Of a stretch of 60,000 bases of DNA, positions 1-13,700 are shown piece by piece. The notes under the pieces are model-generated. The model was given only the letters and a program-made list of their open reading frames with translations. It was not told the origin of the DNA and made no database searches. The stretch covers positions 19,447,001 to 19,507,000 of the forward strand of contig NC_092680.1 in assembly GCF_964355755.1 (NCBI RefSeq). The letters are read 5' to 3'. Both the position numbers and the translations under genes were made by a program. The stretch is from Antedon mediterranea (lineage: Eukaryota > Echinodermata > Crinoidea > Comatulida > Antedonidae). Position 1 is the stretch's first letter; every line of letters begins with the position of its first letter.

Positions 1-1595
1 AATCAGTGGAGTTTGATTATCGTCCTATACGTAACTCAGAATGCCATTCAAATATCATTGATAGAGTGCAAGACACTTTAAGAAGACCGTATGGACACAT
101 GCCAAATCACATATATAGTAACCCCATTGTTGGCTAAATATTATCGTCATTTTAAAGAGGATGGAACAGGTATACATCAAAACTATTAGATCACTATAAA
201 AAAATTAATAATTTTTCCCGCATCTGCCAATATATTCTATTAATCAAATTACTTTTTAAGGCTAGCATAAGTTTTACAGCACCAATTAAAGATATAAAAT
301 AGACACCTATAATCTGTTAATGAGGGTGGGTATATCGCATCTATTTACAATTATTTTCAGCATAGAAAACTTAAAAACAGTTATGTATTTACAATCGGTT
401 CGTTGTTCGTTGAAAGTTTTGAAGAAAAAAAATTGAATGAATGTGTGGAAATAAACATTTATGAAAGCATAAATAGTAATGTACATTGGGAAAACAAAAA
501 CACAAATAAAGTAAATCTTAAATTTGTTTAAGATCCCTTTTCTACAAATTCAAGGTTTTTGGTATTTAAAATCAATAAAAAGAAATAAAATAAAAAAATA
601 GAATTTAAGGCTATGATTCAGTAATTGTAATATGAAACAAGAAACATACATTAATTAGCTGCTTTTAATGGATTAAACTAATTATAAATTGAACACAGGA
701 AAACAAAATAATAGCATCTATGTAGCATCTATATATAGCTGTTTAACCCTGCAATGTAAACAGAGGAGAATATGTTGTTTTAATCTACTTCATTATTAAT
801 TATACATATGCTAGTAAGATATGCTTCACAAAAATAGTACAAAAGTTAGTGTAAAATACTCTATACCCTGTATCAATGTCATTACACACACAGGTGGTCA
901 ATCTCCACTGAATAAATTAGCAATGGTTGACTGGTCAGCTGCGTTGAACACTCTGCATGACACCTGGTACAAATATACAATTATGAAAGCAAGTGGATCA
1001 GCTGCCTTTAACAAACGGAGAACATTTAGTGCGAACATTGGTTTTAAAATTTATAATATTGTGCGTTTTCCTCACTGCACAGCAAGGTGAAATTTGCAAA
1101 AGAAATTTGTTCACGGTTGAAAACTTTCTTGCGTTACTTTGATAATGTAACTAAAATTATGAAGCTCATCGAAACAGCTCCAGGAAAATCTACAGCACCA
1201 ATAAACTGGAACAGACATGAAATAAAGAAACGAAAGACGCCAAATCGGTTCTTGCTTTGTTGCGAGGTAACTGCATTACGCGGTTGTGTACACTTGTTGA
1301 TAATGATATAAATCTGTTATTTTACTTTAAAACAAGATGTTACGCGTTGGATACACACGCAAATCAGGATCGAGATGAGCACAATTGTGAGGAAAAAAAT
1401 CTATGAGTCACCGACTCAATTGTCTTGATAGAAACATTGTACAGGGTATTTTAAAACAATGTTACATTTGTGTTATTTACATAACACATAGTATACATGT
1501 TAAGTGTTTATACCTTATATCAATACTACTATGTCTTGTTGATAGAAAACATTGTACATAATATCCTTATTTAGCTTCCACGATAACAAAAACCT
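1..1595. other. AT-rich sequence downstream of GREB1, no gene seen
   Basis: Two overlapping plus-strand open frames (821-1090 and 1087-1311) have no family resemblance, skewed composition or supporting context. I do not call them genes. The 3' UTR of GREB1 must occupy part of this stretch. Confidence 0.5.
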
Positions 1596-1762
1596 TTAGT
1601 TTGGATGAACGCCAGTAAGTAGAAATATAGGCCTATCTTCACGCGCATTTGCTGTCTGGAATTCATCTCGTAATCGGAACTGCCATTGATCCTCAAGGTC
1701 AAGTCTGACCACCAATCGACGCAGCGTGTTACGGTCAGGGCTTATCAAACATAGCTTAGCAC
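1596..1762 (-). CDS. GREB1: GREB1 coding exon 28 (stop codon)
   Basis: Acceptor AATAG at 1763-1764. Encodes [40 protein letters not shown], then [15 protein letters not shown] and TAA. This is the best-conserved C-terminal block of the family ([26 protein letters not shown]). No clear AATAAA was seen just downstream on the minus strand. Confidence 0.95.
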
Positions 1763-4700
1763 CTATTAGATTTTTGAGAAATAAAAGGTAAAGGTAAAGA
1801 CAGTAACTAATAAGTTTATTTAATTCACAAATTATTATAGACTCTTTTATGGAAAACAATATTTTAGTAGGATTTGTGTAATAATTTCATTGCTTGAAAA
1901 CAAATTTATTAGAAACTATTAAATAGAAAGTGTCAAGTGAAACACAAAGTGAAATAATTTTAATAATTTTAATTAAAATGTGTTTTCACAAAGTGAACAT
2001 GAAACTAATGCTTAATAAGAGTAAACAAGATTACAATTAAATTATTATAAAGAATCCCTGAATTAAGTTTAAATTTATCTTAAAAGATATGAACACACTA
2101 GGTATGTTACCTAAGTGGCATCCATATTTGAAATGTATTTATGAATGACATGACAAACATTTTCAAAATATACTGTATTTTAAAATGTATTATCCATGTA
2201 CAAAATGAAGTGTAGATTTTTTATGGTTATTTGTATGCATATTATAAATCAAAACACTATGTTTAAATGTTAAGTGTAAAAATCAGAAATAAAAAAAAAA
2301 GTTGAAAACAGAAACTTAATGTACGAAAATGAAATGTGAACGAAATATGTATGAAATATTGAATGAATAAAGGTGGTGGTTAACCACAAAAGAGAAACAA
2401 TCATTATAAAGTATTTTCTAGCTTTACAGATGTGTAAATGCACTTTTTTTAAGCTAAAATAATGTGTATTGCAAAGCTGTATACGTTTTTACTAAAGATA
2501 TTGTAGTTTTTTATCCTACCATTTATAAACTTGAACTGTTTTAGGAACTCTGGTGTAACGTATGAACTACACATGTACAGGAGAAGTCCACTGTATTCAA
2601 TGCCTGCCGACATCTCAACTGAAGCAGCATTCCGAGAGCTCACATAGTGTACTGTGAGTTAGAAAATATCAAATTAGCATTGTACAAATCCACATGGTTT
2701 TATCAGGGAGGAGCGAGATTCACTCTTCCCTGACATATCAGTAAGTAAAATCAGGAATTAATCTATATATATATATTATTCAAGGCTCACTCAATCCATG
2801 GTTCTGGTGGTAGAATGAGTAATCTCAAGGCTCACTCAATCCATGGTTCTGGTGGTAGAATGAGTAATCTCAAGGCTCACTCAATCCATGGTTCTGGTGG
2901 TAGAATGAGTAATCTCAAGGCTCACTCAATCCACGGTTCTGGTGGTAGAATGAGTAATCTCAAGGCTCACTCAATCCATGGTTCTGGTGGTAGAATGAGT
3001 AATCTCAAGGCTCACTCAATCCATGGTTCTGGTGGTAGAATGAGTAATCTCAAGGCTCACTCAATCCATGGTTCTGGTGGTAGAATGAGTAATCTCAAGG
3101 CTCACTCAATCCATGGTTCTGGTGGTAGAATGAGTAATCTCAAGGCTCACTCAATCCATGGTTCTGGTGGTAGAATGAGTAATCTCAAGGCTCACTCAAT
3201 CCATGGTTCTGGTGGTAGAATGAGTAATCTCAAGGCTCACTCAATCCATGGTTCTGGTGGTAGAATGAGTAATCTCAAGGCTCACTCAATCCATGGTTCT
3301 GGTGGTAGAATGAGTAATCTCAAGGCTCACTCAATCCATGGTTCTGGTGGTAGAATGAGTAATCTCAAGGCTCACTCAATCCATGGTTCTGGTGGTAGAA
3401 TGAGTAATCTCAAGGCTCACTCAATCCATGGTTCTGGTGGTAGAATGAGTAATCTCGGCTAAACATTATAAACCATATTCCAGTGTACACATCTGGTTCA
3501 TGGACACTTTAAAGAACCTACAGTAGTTGTCTTGGGGCCTCAGAAGAACTTAACTACATAAAATTAAGTACATTAATAGTACCAAACTAAGATCATAATG
3601 TACCTGCAATTGATGATCCTAGATTATGGTAGCAATCAACACAGAGCACAGGATTGTCAGGATTCCTGACAGACAGTGAGAATAACCTCTCAGCACTAGC
3701 ATCCTTAAGGAACCTCTCCAGCAGAAGCTGCGGATGCATGGTCAGAGGAATCAACTCCTCACTATCTGGCGTGCATACAAAGTTCTTGACAGATATGAGA
3801 CGGTTTAACTTGTAGTTGTGAGGGAGAGCCGAGACCTTTGGAGTTGGAATGGCATTCTTTATCTTGGAAGTTGGCAGATGTTTAATAAGGACACTGATGT
3901 GATTGAAGCAACATGAGGCAAGCCCAGAGCTGCCAATCTGCATGTTGAAATCAATGTCATGATCAAAATACCTGTTGATTTATAAAAAAAAAGGTAGCTC
4001 TATAAATTCTATTAAAAATGTATTGTCCTCTAAAAACATGAAAAATTAAGATAAATAAAATCAGACCATTTTGAACTTTTGACTACTGTAAAAAAAAATT
4101 ACTTCACTTATAAAAAGACAAAAGAAACAGTTAATTTTAACAAAAACCATTGTCTGAGAGACAAAATTTAAGTATTTTTTGCTTTAATTTACATTTTTTC
4201 AGGTAAATAATTTTTTTTTTCGACCCAATTTTTGGTCAAAGTGAATAACTATTTAGGTGACATTAAAATGGCATATTAAAAAAAAAAAAATGTGAAAAAA
4301 AAATTTTAGGGGGACAATATTTTTAAATTGGAGTAGGTTTGTCACCAATCTGCAATATCTGATGAAAATAGTTGTTTTTTTCAGGCAATTAGTTGATAAT
4401 GAACTATGGCAGTTAAGATGTTTTTTTAAGCACCATGCAATCGTATTTTATCTACCTGTTCTGGTCATACTGCAAACCATGTGTTAGGTCAACATTGATA
4501 AACACCATGTTATCTAGATGTCTGTTTGAAAATGGTTCTTGCAGAGGCTCTTGTAACCAGCGGGTGTTCCACTCTCGTACACCTAACATCCCAAATCTGT
4601 GGATCTTGGGCGTGGATTCAATATGCTGTAGCACACTACGTAAAGACGACAACGTTCTGTAGATAAAAGTTAAATAGAAAGTTTCAATACAATATAGTGT

Positions 4701-7700
4701 ATTATAGAACACCTAACAATATTCCTGTCATTTGATTAGACGATTGTGGGCCATACAGCGTGCAATAGTACGCACTATTAATTGTGTACCATTACACATT
4801 AATTATTTGTATTGTTAGCTCAGGTTAAAAAAATGGCATGAGTAACACAAGAATGTTTGAAGCACTGTCTACACTATCAAACTAGTGTGATATACCCAAA
4901 TATGGTAGTGATATGACATCATCATGTCCATATATGGGCACATCACATTTTTTGTCGCATAACGTTTGATAGTGTAGACAGAGCTTAATACGCGTGTAAA
5001 GCATAGAATAGGAGATAGACAGAGCTTAATACACACTCACTCTTCTTGTGAATCAAATAACTTATGAGCATGCCATGTGACACATGTATCCTCCATGATG
5101 GATATGAAAGGCCACACGTCCTGTCTCCGTACACCGACTGACTCCTGTCGTGACATTTCCAACTGTAAATTGTAGTATGCTAACTCTTTAATGAAAAACT
5201 TGGCGGCACCTAAAATGAGTAATTAATTTGTTATTCCTTTTTTTTTTGGTCTTGTGTGGATTAGTCCCACTTTCAGAGGAGAAATATAAAATACCCTCCC
5301 TTTTCACCAAGCAGGTTTTTATTCCTTTATCTTAATTTTATAAAAAAATAATACTGTATTTGATAGAATATGAATGTGTGTTACCATAATTAATTTTATA
5401 TCATACAAATCAAGAACAAACAAAAAACAGGGATAGCCCTCAAAATCCCTGGAAATTTACATATTGAGGGTGTCTACTAAAGTAAATTTCATATAAACAT
5501 TATGTAGTGGTAACCAAAATAACTTTGAGAAATCCTCTTTTATCATATTTTCTCATTTGGCCAATAATTTATTTTTAAAAGCTTTTAAACTTATTTCCTC
5601 AAAGATTCTATGAAATTCTATGTCTAGTGCATGATCAATGAAATATTTGAAGAGGGGAGGCAGACAGAATATTCATGCTGTATTCTAAAAACATATTTTA
5701 AAAGAAAAATGTGTAGAATTGAAAATGTGGTACACACCTGGTCCTGCCTCATTTGCAAATGCAGGTAGCACAAGTATAATGTTGTTTGGCCAATGCTTTT
5801 CGTATGACAATACATCTTTTTGTTTGCACACCAGTACTTGTAGATAGGAGGCACCGTCCATAGCATGAACCAGGTTCACCATTGCTTGCTCTGGCCTTGC
5901 AAATGACGGTGTGAATATTGGAGTCTTTATCATATTACCACTCTGAAAAATAAATGAAGTTCTGTCTTGACACTGTATTATTACAAAACAGTTTCAAATA
6001 AGGATATATTTGTTAACATAGATGAATAAATTCCAACTAAGTAAGTGTCGAACAAAAAAACAACCGTTGACAGTTTTTATGTCGTTGCTTAATATTGCAA
6101 ATGGTCTTGTTTGTTTGTATAATTAATAAATAAATAATTAAAAAATGAATACCTTATCATTGATGGTTGGTAGTCTCATACTCTGAAGTCGTCTTGTTTG
6201 TTCATTGAACACAAAGTGTTTCACTTGCTGTGGTGGGATGATAAACTGCATTTCAAAATCGTCTGTAAAAGCACTTGATTTGAAATTAAACACATGTGAC
6301 TTTGTGTCCCTCACCTACAGAAACAATATCAACATTTAAATGTTTGTGTGAACTGAATGGCTATATCATATCTGTAACGCCTTTCATTGGATAACCACTA
6401 ATGAAATTCAGTTGTATTTTTTTGTATTTTACACAAAAAAAAGGTATGAATTAGGGTTTAAATCAATTGAAATCTTTATATGTAATGTAGAGAAGGAAGT
6501 TGACAAAAAGTTACAATTTTGATTTGCAAGACAATGTGGTCTCCAAGAACCATCATGGAGGAAAAGTATATAGCTTCAGTTAAATTAATTGATTTAAAAG
6601 CAACATAAACATAGCCTAGGATTGTCTTAGGCCCATGTTTTTTGACAAACAATGACCTGTCGGTTTTTTCTGACAATGACTTCAGGTGGTCAAATATCTG
6701 TCAAGAATATGATTAGCTGCTTTCTAGCAATAAATATGTAATGACACTTTACCTCAGTTGACGAAGCATCTACGTGTTGCTGGCATTTCTCACATCGGTG
6801 AAATGCATTGTGGGCACTGTATTTTGTCAGCATGGTGCATGAGGTTTTGATTTCCTTGCTAACTGACTCATCATCTGAAATAAAGCAAATTAAAATAAAA
6901 CATCTCATCTATGTTACCCATGTTTCTATACAGTCAATGAAAAACATTAGTTGTTATAGGTGATGTGTAAATAAAAAACGATGTAATCTTCTGATGGCAA
7001 TTTGTTATTTATTTATACTGGGTAACCTCTTCAGTGGAAGTGGTGGTAGTTCTGCACCAAGATATCTTATTATAGTAATAGAATGAATCAGTACATAACA
7101 CTTTGTTTAACATATTATTATTAATTACTGTAAAGAATTGAATCTTTTGAATAAACAGCGTACCAACAAACTGAACATGTTTACTCCACACTGGACTATG
7201 TCCCTTTAATTGTCCAGCATGTAGTCGTCGGTCAAATGGCATCTGAAAGAGTTTCTCAAACTCTGGCCATCTTTCTGGTATTGTGTCTACATTGGTGGTC
7301 TGTCCTGCAGACTCTTCATTTATCTCTTCTTGATCTACAACCTCTACTTCTTGTAACCTTACTAGCATTCGAGACAGAACCCTTGCAAAATGTATGTAAA
7401 CTCCAGTTTTGCCAACCTGAAAAGACAACCACAAAAGTTATTCAAAATTAATTATTTTACTTAAAACTTATGAAAGATCCTGGTAGAGTAAATTCAATTT
7501 ATTCTGGATTTTCCGAAAACAGACAATAACACATACACATGCTAGACCCCAAAGGGTCCAACAGCGAACTCAATTGCTTTCGATGCAAATGCAAATCCAT
7601 TAAATACAGGGAATAAGATTATATTTAGTTACCGCACTAAATCCACAATCGAGTGTTTTGATCATTGACAAGTCGGCAATGTATTAAATACACTTGATCA

Positions 7701-10700
7701 AATCAAACTTGACAACTGTATTAGCAATATGATAGAAAGCAAACCAATATTAAATCAAAATGTACTCATACCTGTGGTGCACCATAAAGTAATAGGTGTC
7801 TAGGGCGAAATTTACTTTTCGGTTCTGATTCATAATAGTGGGGGTTAGGCTCCGTCCACAGCCTGCAGTAGGCACTCTTTGCTTCTGGTGTGTCAGAGCC
7901 TAAAAATGGCCTAACATTATTTATCCATGTTGTGTCAGCAGAGGGCAGTATTGTTGATATTAAAGGCATAGTCTAGAACAAATTTAGGGAAATAAAAAAT
8001 GATGAGATATATTATTTTCACACTGCTGCTCTAGCCATGAGGACTACTCATTCATAAGCTAAAGCAAGCAGCAGTTATAGTATCTTTGTAAACTCGACTA
8101 TAATTTATAGATCTCAGCTGCTGGACCCAAAAAACACCTGGGAAAAATAGTCTGAGGGCTCACAGTTGAATGATTTTGGATTCTTCAACTGACTGGAAAG
8201 AATTTTACAGAAGTCATGTTGTCTCTAGAGGGTATTCAGTTGCATGCCAACAGGTTGAGGTCACACACACACACACACAGCACATTAAAGTTGAACATTG
8301 ACCATTTTTAAATGGGCATGTGAATCATAATTAAAGAACTAACTTTGGTTTGTATGTATTTTTGCAATTAAAGGACATTTTTTAAATAATTAATCATAAA
8401 TATATCTGAAGAAAGAACAATGATTAATTTTAAAATGTTGAGCAGCGTTTTTTGTACAAAATATTTCTTGTTTAAAACTATATTGCTATGTGGAAATAAT
8501 GAGATGAAATGTTTTTAACACTGTAGCCAACCCCTACTAAGGGGACTTATGTATTAAGGAGATACTTTGTCCCAAGAAGGTCTCCTTAATAAGATTGTAC
8601 TGTAATTAAAACTTACCGTTCTCTTTATAAGTTTTTTATACACTGTCTTAGAAACAACTACAATTGGTAGCTTATGAGAGTTCTTATTTTCTGCTTCTTC
8701 ATGACTACAATCTCTTCCTACTTCTCTAGATTCCTCAGACTCTGGTTTTCTACTGAAACTAGGTACAGGGCTGGTGGCAGACGACACACAGTTTGTCGGT
8801 GCAGCGTCCGAGCTTTCTATTTCCTGACTGAAACTGTGAGGACTCTTACTTCTGCTGGGAGATGGCATTTGGTTTATTGTAGTGGAATGTGGAATATCAT
8901 TATGTGGAACTTTTCCCGGTGTGCGTACGGTCGTGTCAGCCGGTTTAATTTGATTGCTGCCCTCAACGCTGGAATCTTCCTGGATGGACTCGATAGGAAT
9001 TGAAGGAGGTGTTGCAATATCATAATCGATAGTGCCTTCATCATCGTCCTCTTCATCTTCTTCATCACTGTCTTCAGGTGTGGTTACGACCTCTTTCAAA
9101 AGGTCAGCGCTAACATAGCGACTGGCCAATCCAATTTCTTCTTCTAGGCTAGCCTGATTTAATTGGCCATGATTGACCAGCCTAAGGTCAATATAGCGAA
9201 CAGATCTGCAACAAGAAATATGTATAGAAAATAATGGATTGCTTTTTCCAAAATAGTAAGGATTTTACAAACTTTGTTGAAAACCAGTATTGGAATTTTT
9301 GTTTGTAGTGCAAGACAACAGTCTAAAGGCTTATTTAAATTACTAATTACTATTTTAGCTACAATTTTGAAACAGTGGCACGCTCCTAATAGAAAAATTA
9401 TTACATTTGTCTTCTGAGAGCCTAGAGTGAATTAACTAAGTATATTGAAGGTACAATCAACCATTTCAGAAAATCTCCCAAAATTATGAATTACCATCAA
9501 ACACACCTTCAGACTTTTCAGAACACTAGATCAGCACAAAGATGTCTGGTAATAAAGTTGACTGTACATTAATTTCAATTGCAAACACTTTCGAAACATC
9601 ATTTTCTTACCGTGGGTATTTTTCTCCACATGTATGTTTACCACTGACAACCATTATACAAGGTAGTCCCTCCAGGTCACTGTAGGTTTGTGGTTTCCAG
9701 CTACTTCCTGCACCCTTTCTGGCCTAACAAAATAAATAGTAGAATTCAGTAACATGCAAGCACACTCTAAGGTAACTTGGGGGGCTCAATAACTAGGAAT
9801 CTTTGGTTGCAACAAGATCAGTTCCACGCCTCCTAAACGCTTGAATGAATTTTGAATGGCCTCTTGGCTTCTTCAAACAGACACAGCGCTGGAAAATATG
9901 CACATAGTACAGTCCTGTAACCAATATGAATTTGTCACAGCCAATCATAAGATCAAAGGACTGTTAAGAGTTCCTATCTTGTCAAAGCAAGCTAAGCATC
10001 CTGTTCTTAAACAATATTTCAAAAATCTAAAACATAGACAAACCTGCAGACGTTTCAGAAAGTAGTTATCTAGAATGATCTCCTGGTCACCGCTGCACAA
10101 CAGAATATCCAGACGATACTGAAGACCCATCTTATCACGAACTGTCCGTAATTTATCATGCGCTAAAATGGCCAATTGCGGTGATTGAATACGAAGAATA
10201 ATAGAAGGACCTGTCCCACACGTGCTGTGCATTGGCTCAGTTACGACGTCTTGCACCATTTTTAACGTTGTCGCAGTAGATGAGGTGCTCACACTTGGAA
10301 TACCCGATAACGCCATGAAAGCAGCAGAATATTGCCGAATTAGGAGGTATGTACGGACCACACAACTGTGCAACTTTGGATATCTGACGATAAAATATAA
10401 TTTTTTGTTTATTCAAATTGCAGTTTTTAATAATGCCACACTAAAGTAAAAAATAAAGTTAGATAAATCAAGATAACTATTATAAGTAAAAGTAAGTATT
10501 AATAAGCTCTCTGGATTCTAGGTCATAGGTCGTTTCAAGTTGAAAGAAAAGTAGGATCCTTTACTCTATATTGACTTCAGTCGCTTCTAATTAATGACAT
10601 GAGGTTAAAATGAAGCTAGAAAATATTTTAAATTACTACAATCCGCCTAGCCGACATTAAGCTATCAAAATGGTTAATTTTTTATCCTGTTACCTTCTAA

Positions 10701-13700
10701 GAAGTTCATCTGATACAGTTTCGAAGCATTCGTCTGTTTGTATATGAGGAGTAACATTACTCCACTCTAGCGTTGATTTCAATTGTTCCAAGCCAAAGTA
10801 TGTCAATTCACTATCAACACCAGCCTGTCATAAAAGATGAAAAATGAATGAAGATTTGTAGGATTTATTCAAATTTTAATTCTCTTATTATTATTATTTT
10901 GGATATAAAATATAAATTGAAAAATAAACCTAAAAAAAGAAAATCTAGTCAGAATCTACATCAAAGCCTTTAATAAATAAAGTTGTTTATTTTTTTATTT
11001 ATTTATTACCATCTTTAATGAGGGTGACCTGAACTGATTATTAAGGCCCTCGAAAAAACATACAAGTACAAACATATCCAATATAGATATTCAAAACAAA
11101 TACATAACAAGTATATAACATTAGGAAATACCATTAATTAATGCTACTACATAGCTACTCTTACCTGTACTGTAGACGTTGGCATACAGATTTCATTTTG
11201 TGGACTTATCATAGACCTTACTGTCTGCAGGTTGTATGGTGTATGGCTGACCAGTAACATTAACACATTCTGTGCGTCTCTGATTTCATTGCAATGTAAA
11301 AAGTTATTTGAGGATGCGGTGTTAGGTCCATGTTGAACCCTGTTATAAAACAAAATAATATATGCTGCTGATGATTTAACCGCTACAAAGTAGCTTTGAG
11401 TTTGGGACCAAAGTTGTTTGTTGACTTTAATGTATTTGGACTTGGTTAATACATTGAGATATTAGGGAGTATTTGATTTACGACAACCAACAACCTAACT
11501 AGGTCAGTTCAATTGATGTGTTGTCTGTTGTGTCTGAAACTAGAAACTATCAAAACTGTGTAGAGGCCAGGAAACATGTCCCAATATCCCCACACGCACA
11601 CAATGAATTAACATGACATGTTAGTCATTGGTCATCGCAAATCAAAAGGTCCCTATTCTTCCTATTACAGAGTAGAAACAGGATCTGATCAATTAACAAA
11701 ACAAAGTATCTATAAATTATTATGAATGCACTTTGTGTATGTAGATTGGTAGGCATAGATGCAACACTATGGATGATGAATGCCCAGAGCGGCCACGAGC
11801 CCTAAAATGCACAGTGCATTGGTGTTTAAGCACTCTATGTTGCTCAGTTTCTGAATGCTTACTTTATTTAATAATAATAATAGTTAGTTCTTATAATATC
11901 ACATATAAGCAAGCTCTCAATGGGCTGCACATTATTAACCCGGTCATTTTTTGGATCATAATCATAATGCAACTGGTAATCAGAGCAAAGTTGGGCCTTG
12001 ATCTAACAGCTACCCATTTTATACACCTGGGTGAGAGAGAGAGGCAAATGCAAGTAAAGTGTCTTGCCTAAGGATACAAGCAATGCGGCGAGAGTTGGAT
12101 TCGAACCACGATCAGTAATCCAACACACTGCGCCACACGCCCTTACCCTTATTCAATGTTTACCTGTGTGCGTACTGGTGTGCCTGGTCATGTACAATCA
12201 CAAACAAAGTGTACGGAGATTCTTTAACGCGTTTTACTAATGCTTCAAATCGTTCTTTCATAGCTGCTGTAGCATCACACTTTATTACAAACTTTTCTGC
12301 TAATTTATTCGTAACATTACTTCCAAGGTCAAGATCTGATAACAAATCTATGTAAAAGAAACACAAAATGATAATAATATAATTGAATAAAATCATGCCA
12401 TCATTTCTTTTAAAAGATATAATTGTTAATTAATGATTTATACAGTCGCAATATAGCAAATTTGCATATTTCAAACCATTCAAATTTATTAACCATAAAT
12501 TCATCTCTACTGGTATTATATGTATATACGCAGGTAACGGTTGTGGATTTTGAATTAAATTGTATTTACTTAGATAGGAGATTTATTTTAATTTTAAGGG
12601 TAAGTGTTTCTCTTAGCCTAAGTGTGAATGGTGAATACTGCCACTGTTATGTTTTCGTATATGTTGGTAGGCAATAATATTTTTAATCTTTAGGAAGATA
12701 AATAACTAATCTTTATAAACTCACTTGATTGAACCAAACTCCTTGTGACTTGATGGTAAAGTACATTTGAGGCTGGTAAGATAACATGTAGCTCAACCTG
12801 AGTGAAGCGACCGAGGTCCAGGGCCATCTGGTCCGAATCGGCTATTGCACATACTTGGGACAGGATTCTCATGGCCACTGCAATCTGCACTGGTGTTAGG
12901 GGCTCAGACTGTGTTCCACAATCTGTCAACAAATGACAAATGAGATATTTATTATTTTTATTATTTATTCAGGCAAAAGATACATTTGATTTCATGATAC
13001 ATCATACTGTACTAAATCGTGTAAAATAGAGAATGTATCAATCAATCACAGAACTAAAAGTAATACAGAGAAACCAGACTCTGAATACCAGAAATTTGCT
13101 GAAACTGTAAACTTTAAGGTTTCATTGTTCATTAATTACTAGGATTAGCCCTGGTATAGAGTTTAGACAGTTGATTGTACCTCTGTATGAGCAAATCGCC
13201 AGTAGGAATTCTTCAGACAGTTTGTAGCATAAAGCTCTGTGTACTAGTTTGACATAAAAGTGTTATGTGCTCAAATATGGTAGTGATATGACTAAATATG
13301 GTAGTGATTGACTAAATATGGTAGTGTTATATATGGGCACATCACATTTTTTATTTGCATAAAGTTCATACAATGCTGAACAACCAAATTTTATTTCCTT
13401 TTGGAAAAACATGGTGTACCGCATATCTAACTTTACTAGTGTTTATTTGCCATAACATGACATCATGTCCATACATTTTTTGTCGCATAAAGTTTGATAG
13501 TAAAGACAAAACCAAACTGTATTTCCTTTTGGAAACACATAGTGTACCACAAACCTATCTTTACTAGTGTGTATTCGCCATGCAAACATTTAAACAATAT
13601 CAATTCACCTTTATTATTTGAACTAATCATGTTAGAGGCTAATGAGGTATCCACTCTACAAAGCTTGTCACCATTATATGGTAGCAATACTTTGTCTTGT

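Noticed and set aside
821-1311. Two overlapping plus-strand open frames next to the GREB1 stop
   Set aside because: No family resemblance, no splice or start context, AT-rich chance length.
2815-3462. 215-codon plus-strand open frame of 15-residue repeats
   Set aside because: It is the 45-bp minisatellite in an intron of GREB1, antisense to it; openness follows from the unit length.
3593-3603. TGA as the end of GREB1 in exon 26
   Set aside because: A GT donor before it joins in phase to exons 27 and 28, which encode the conserved family C-terminus.
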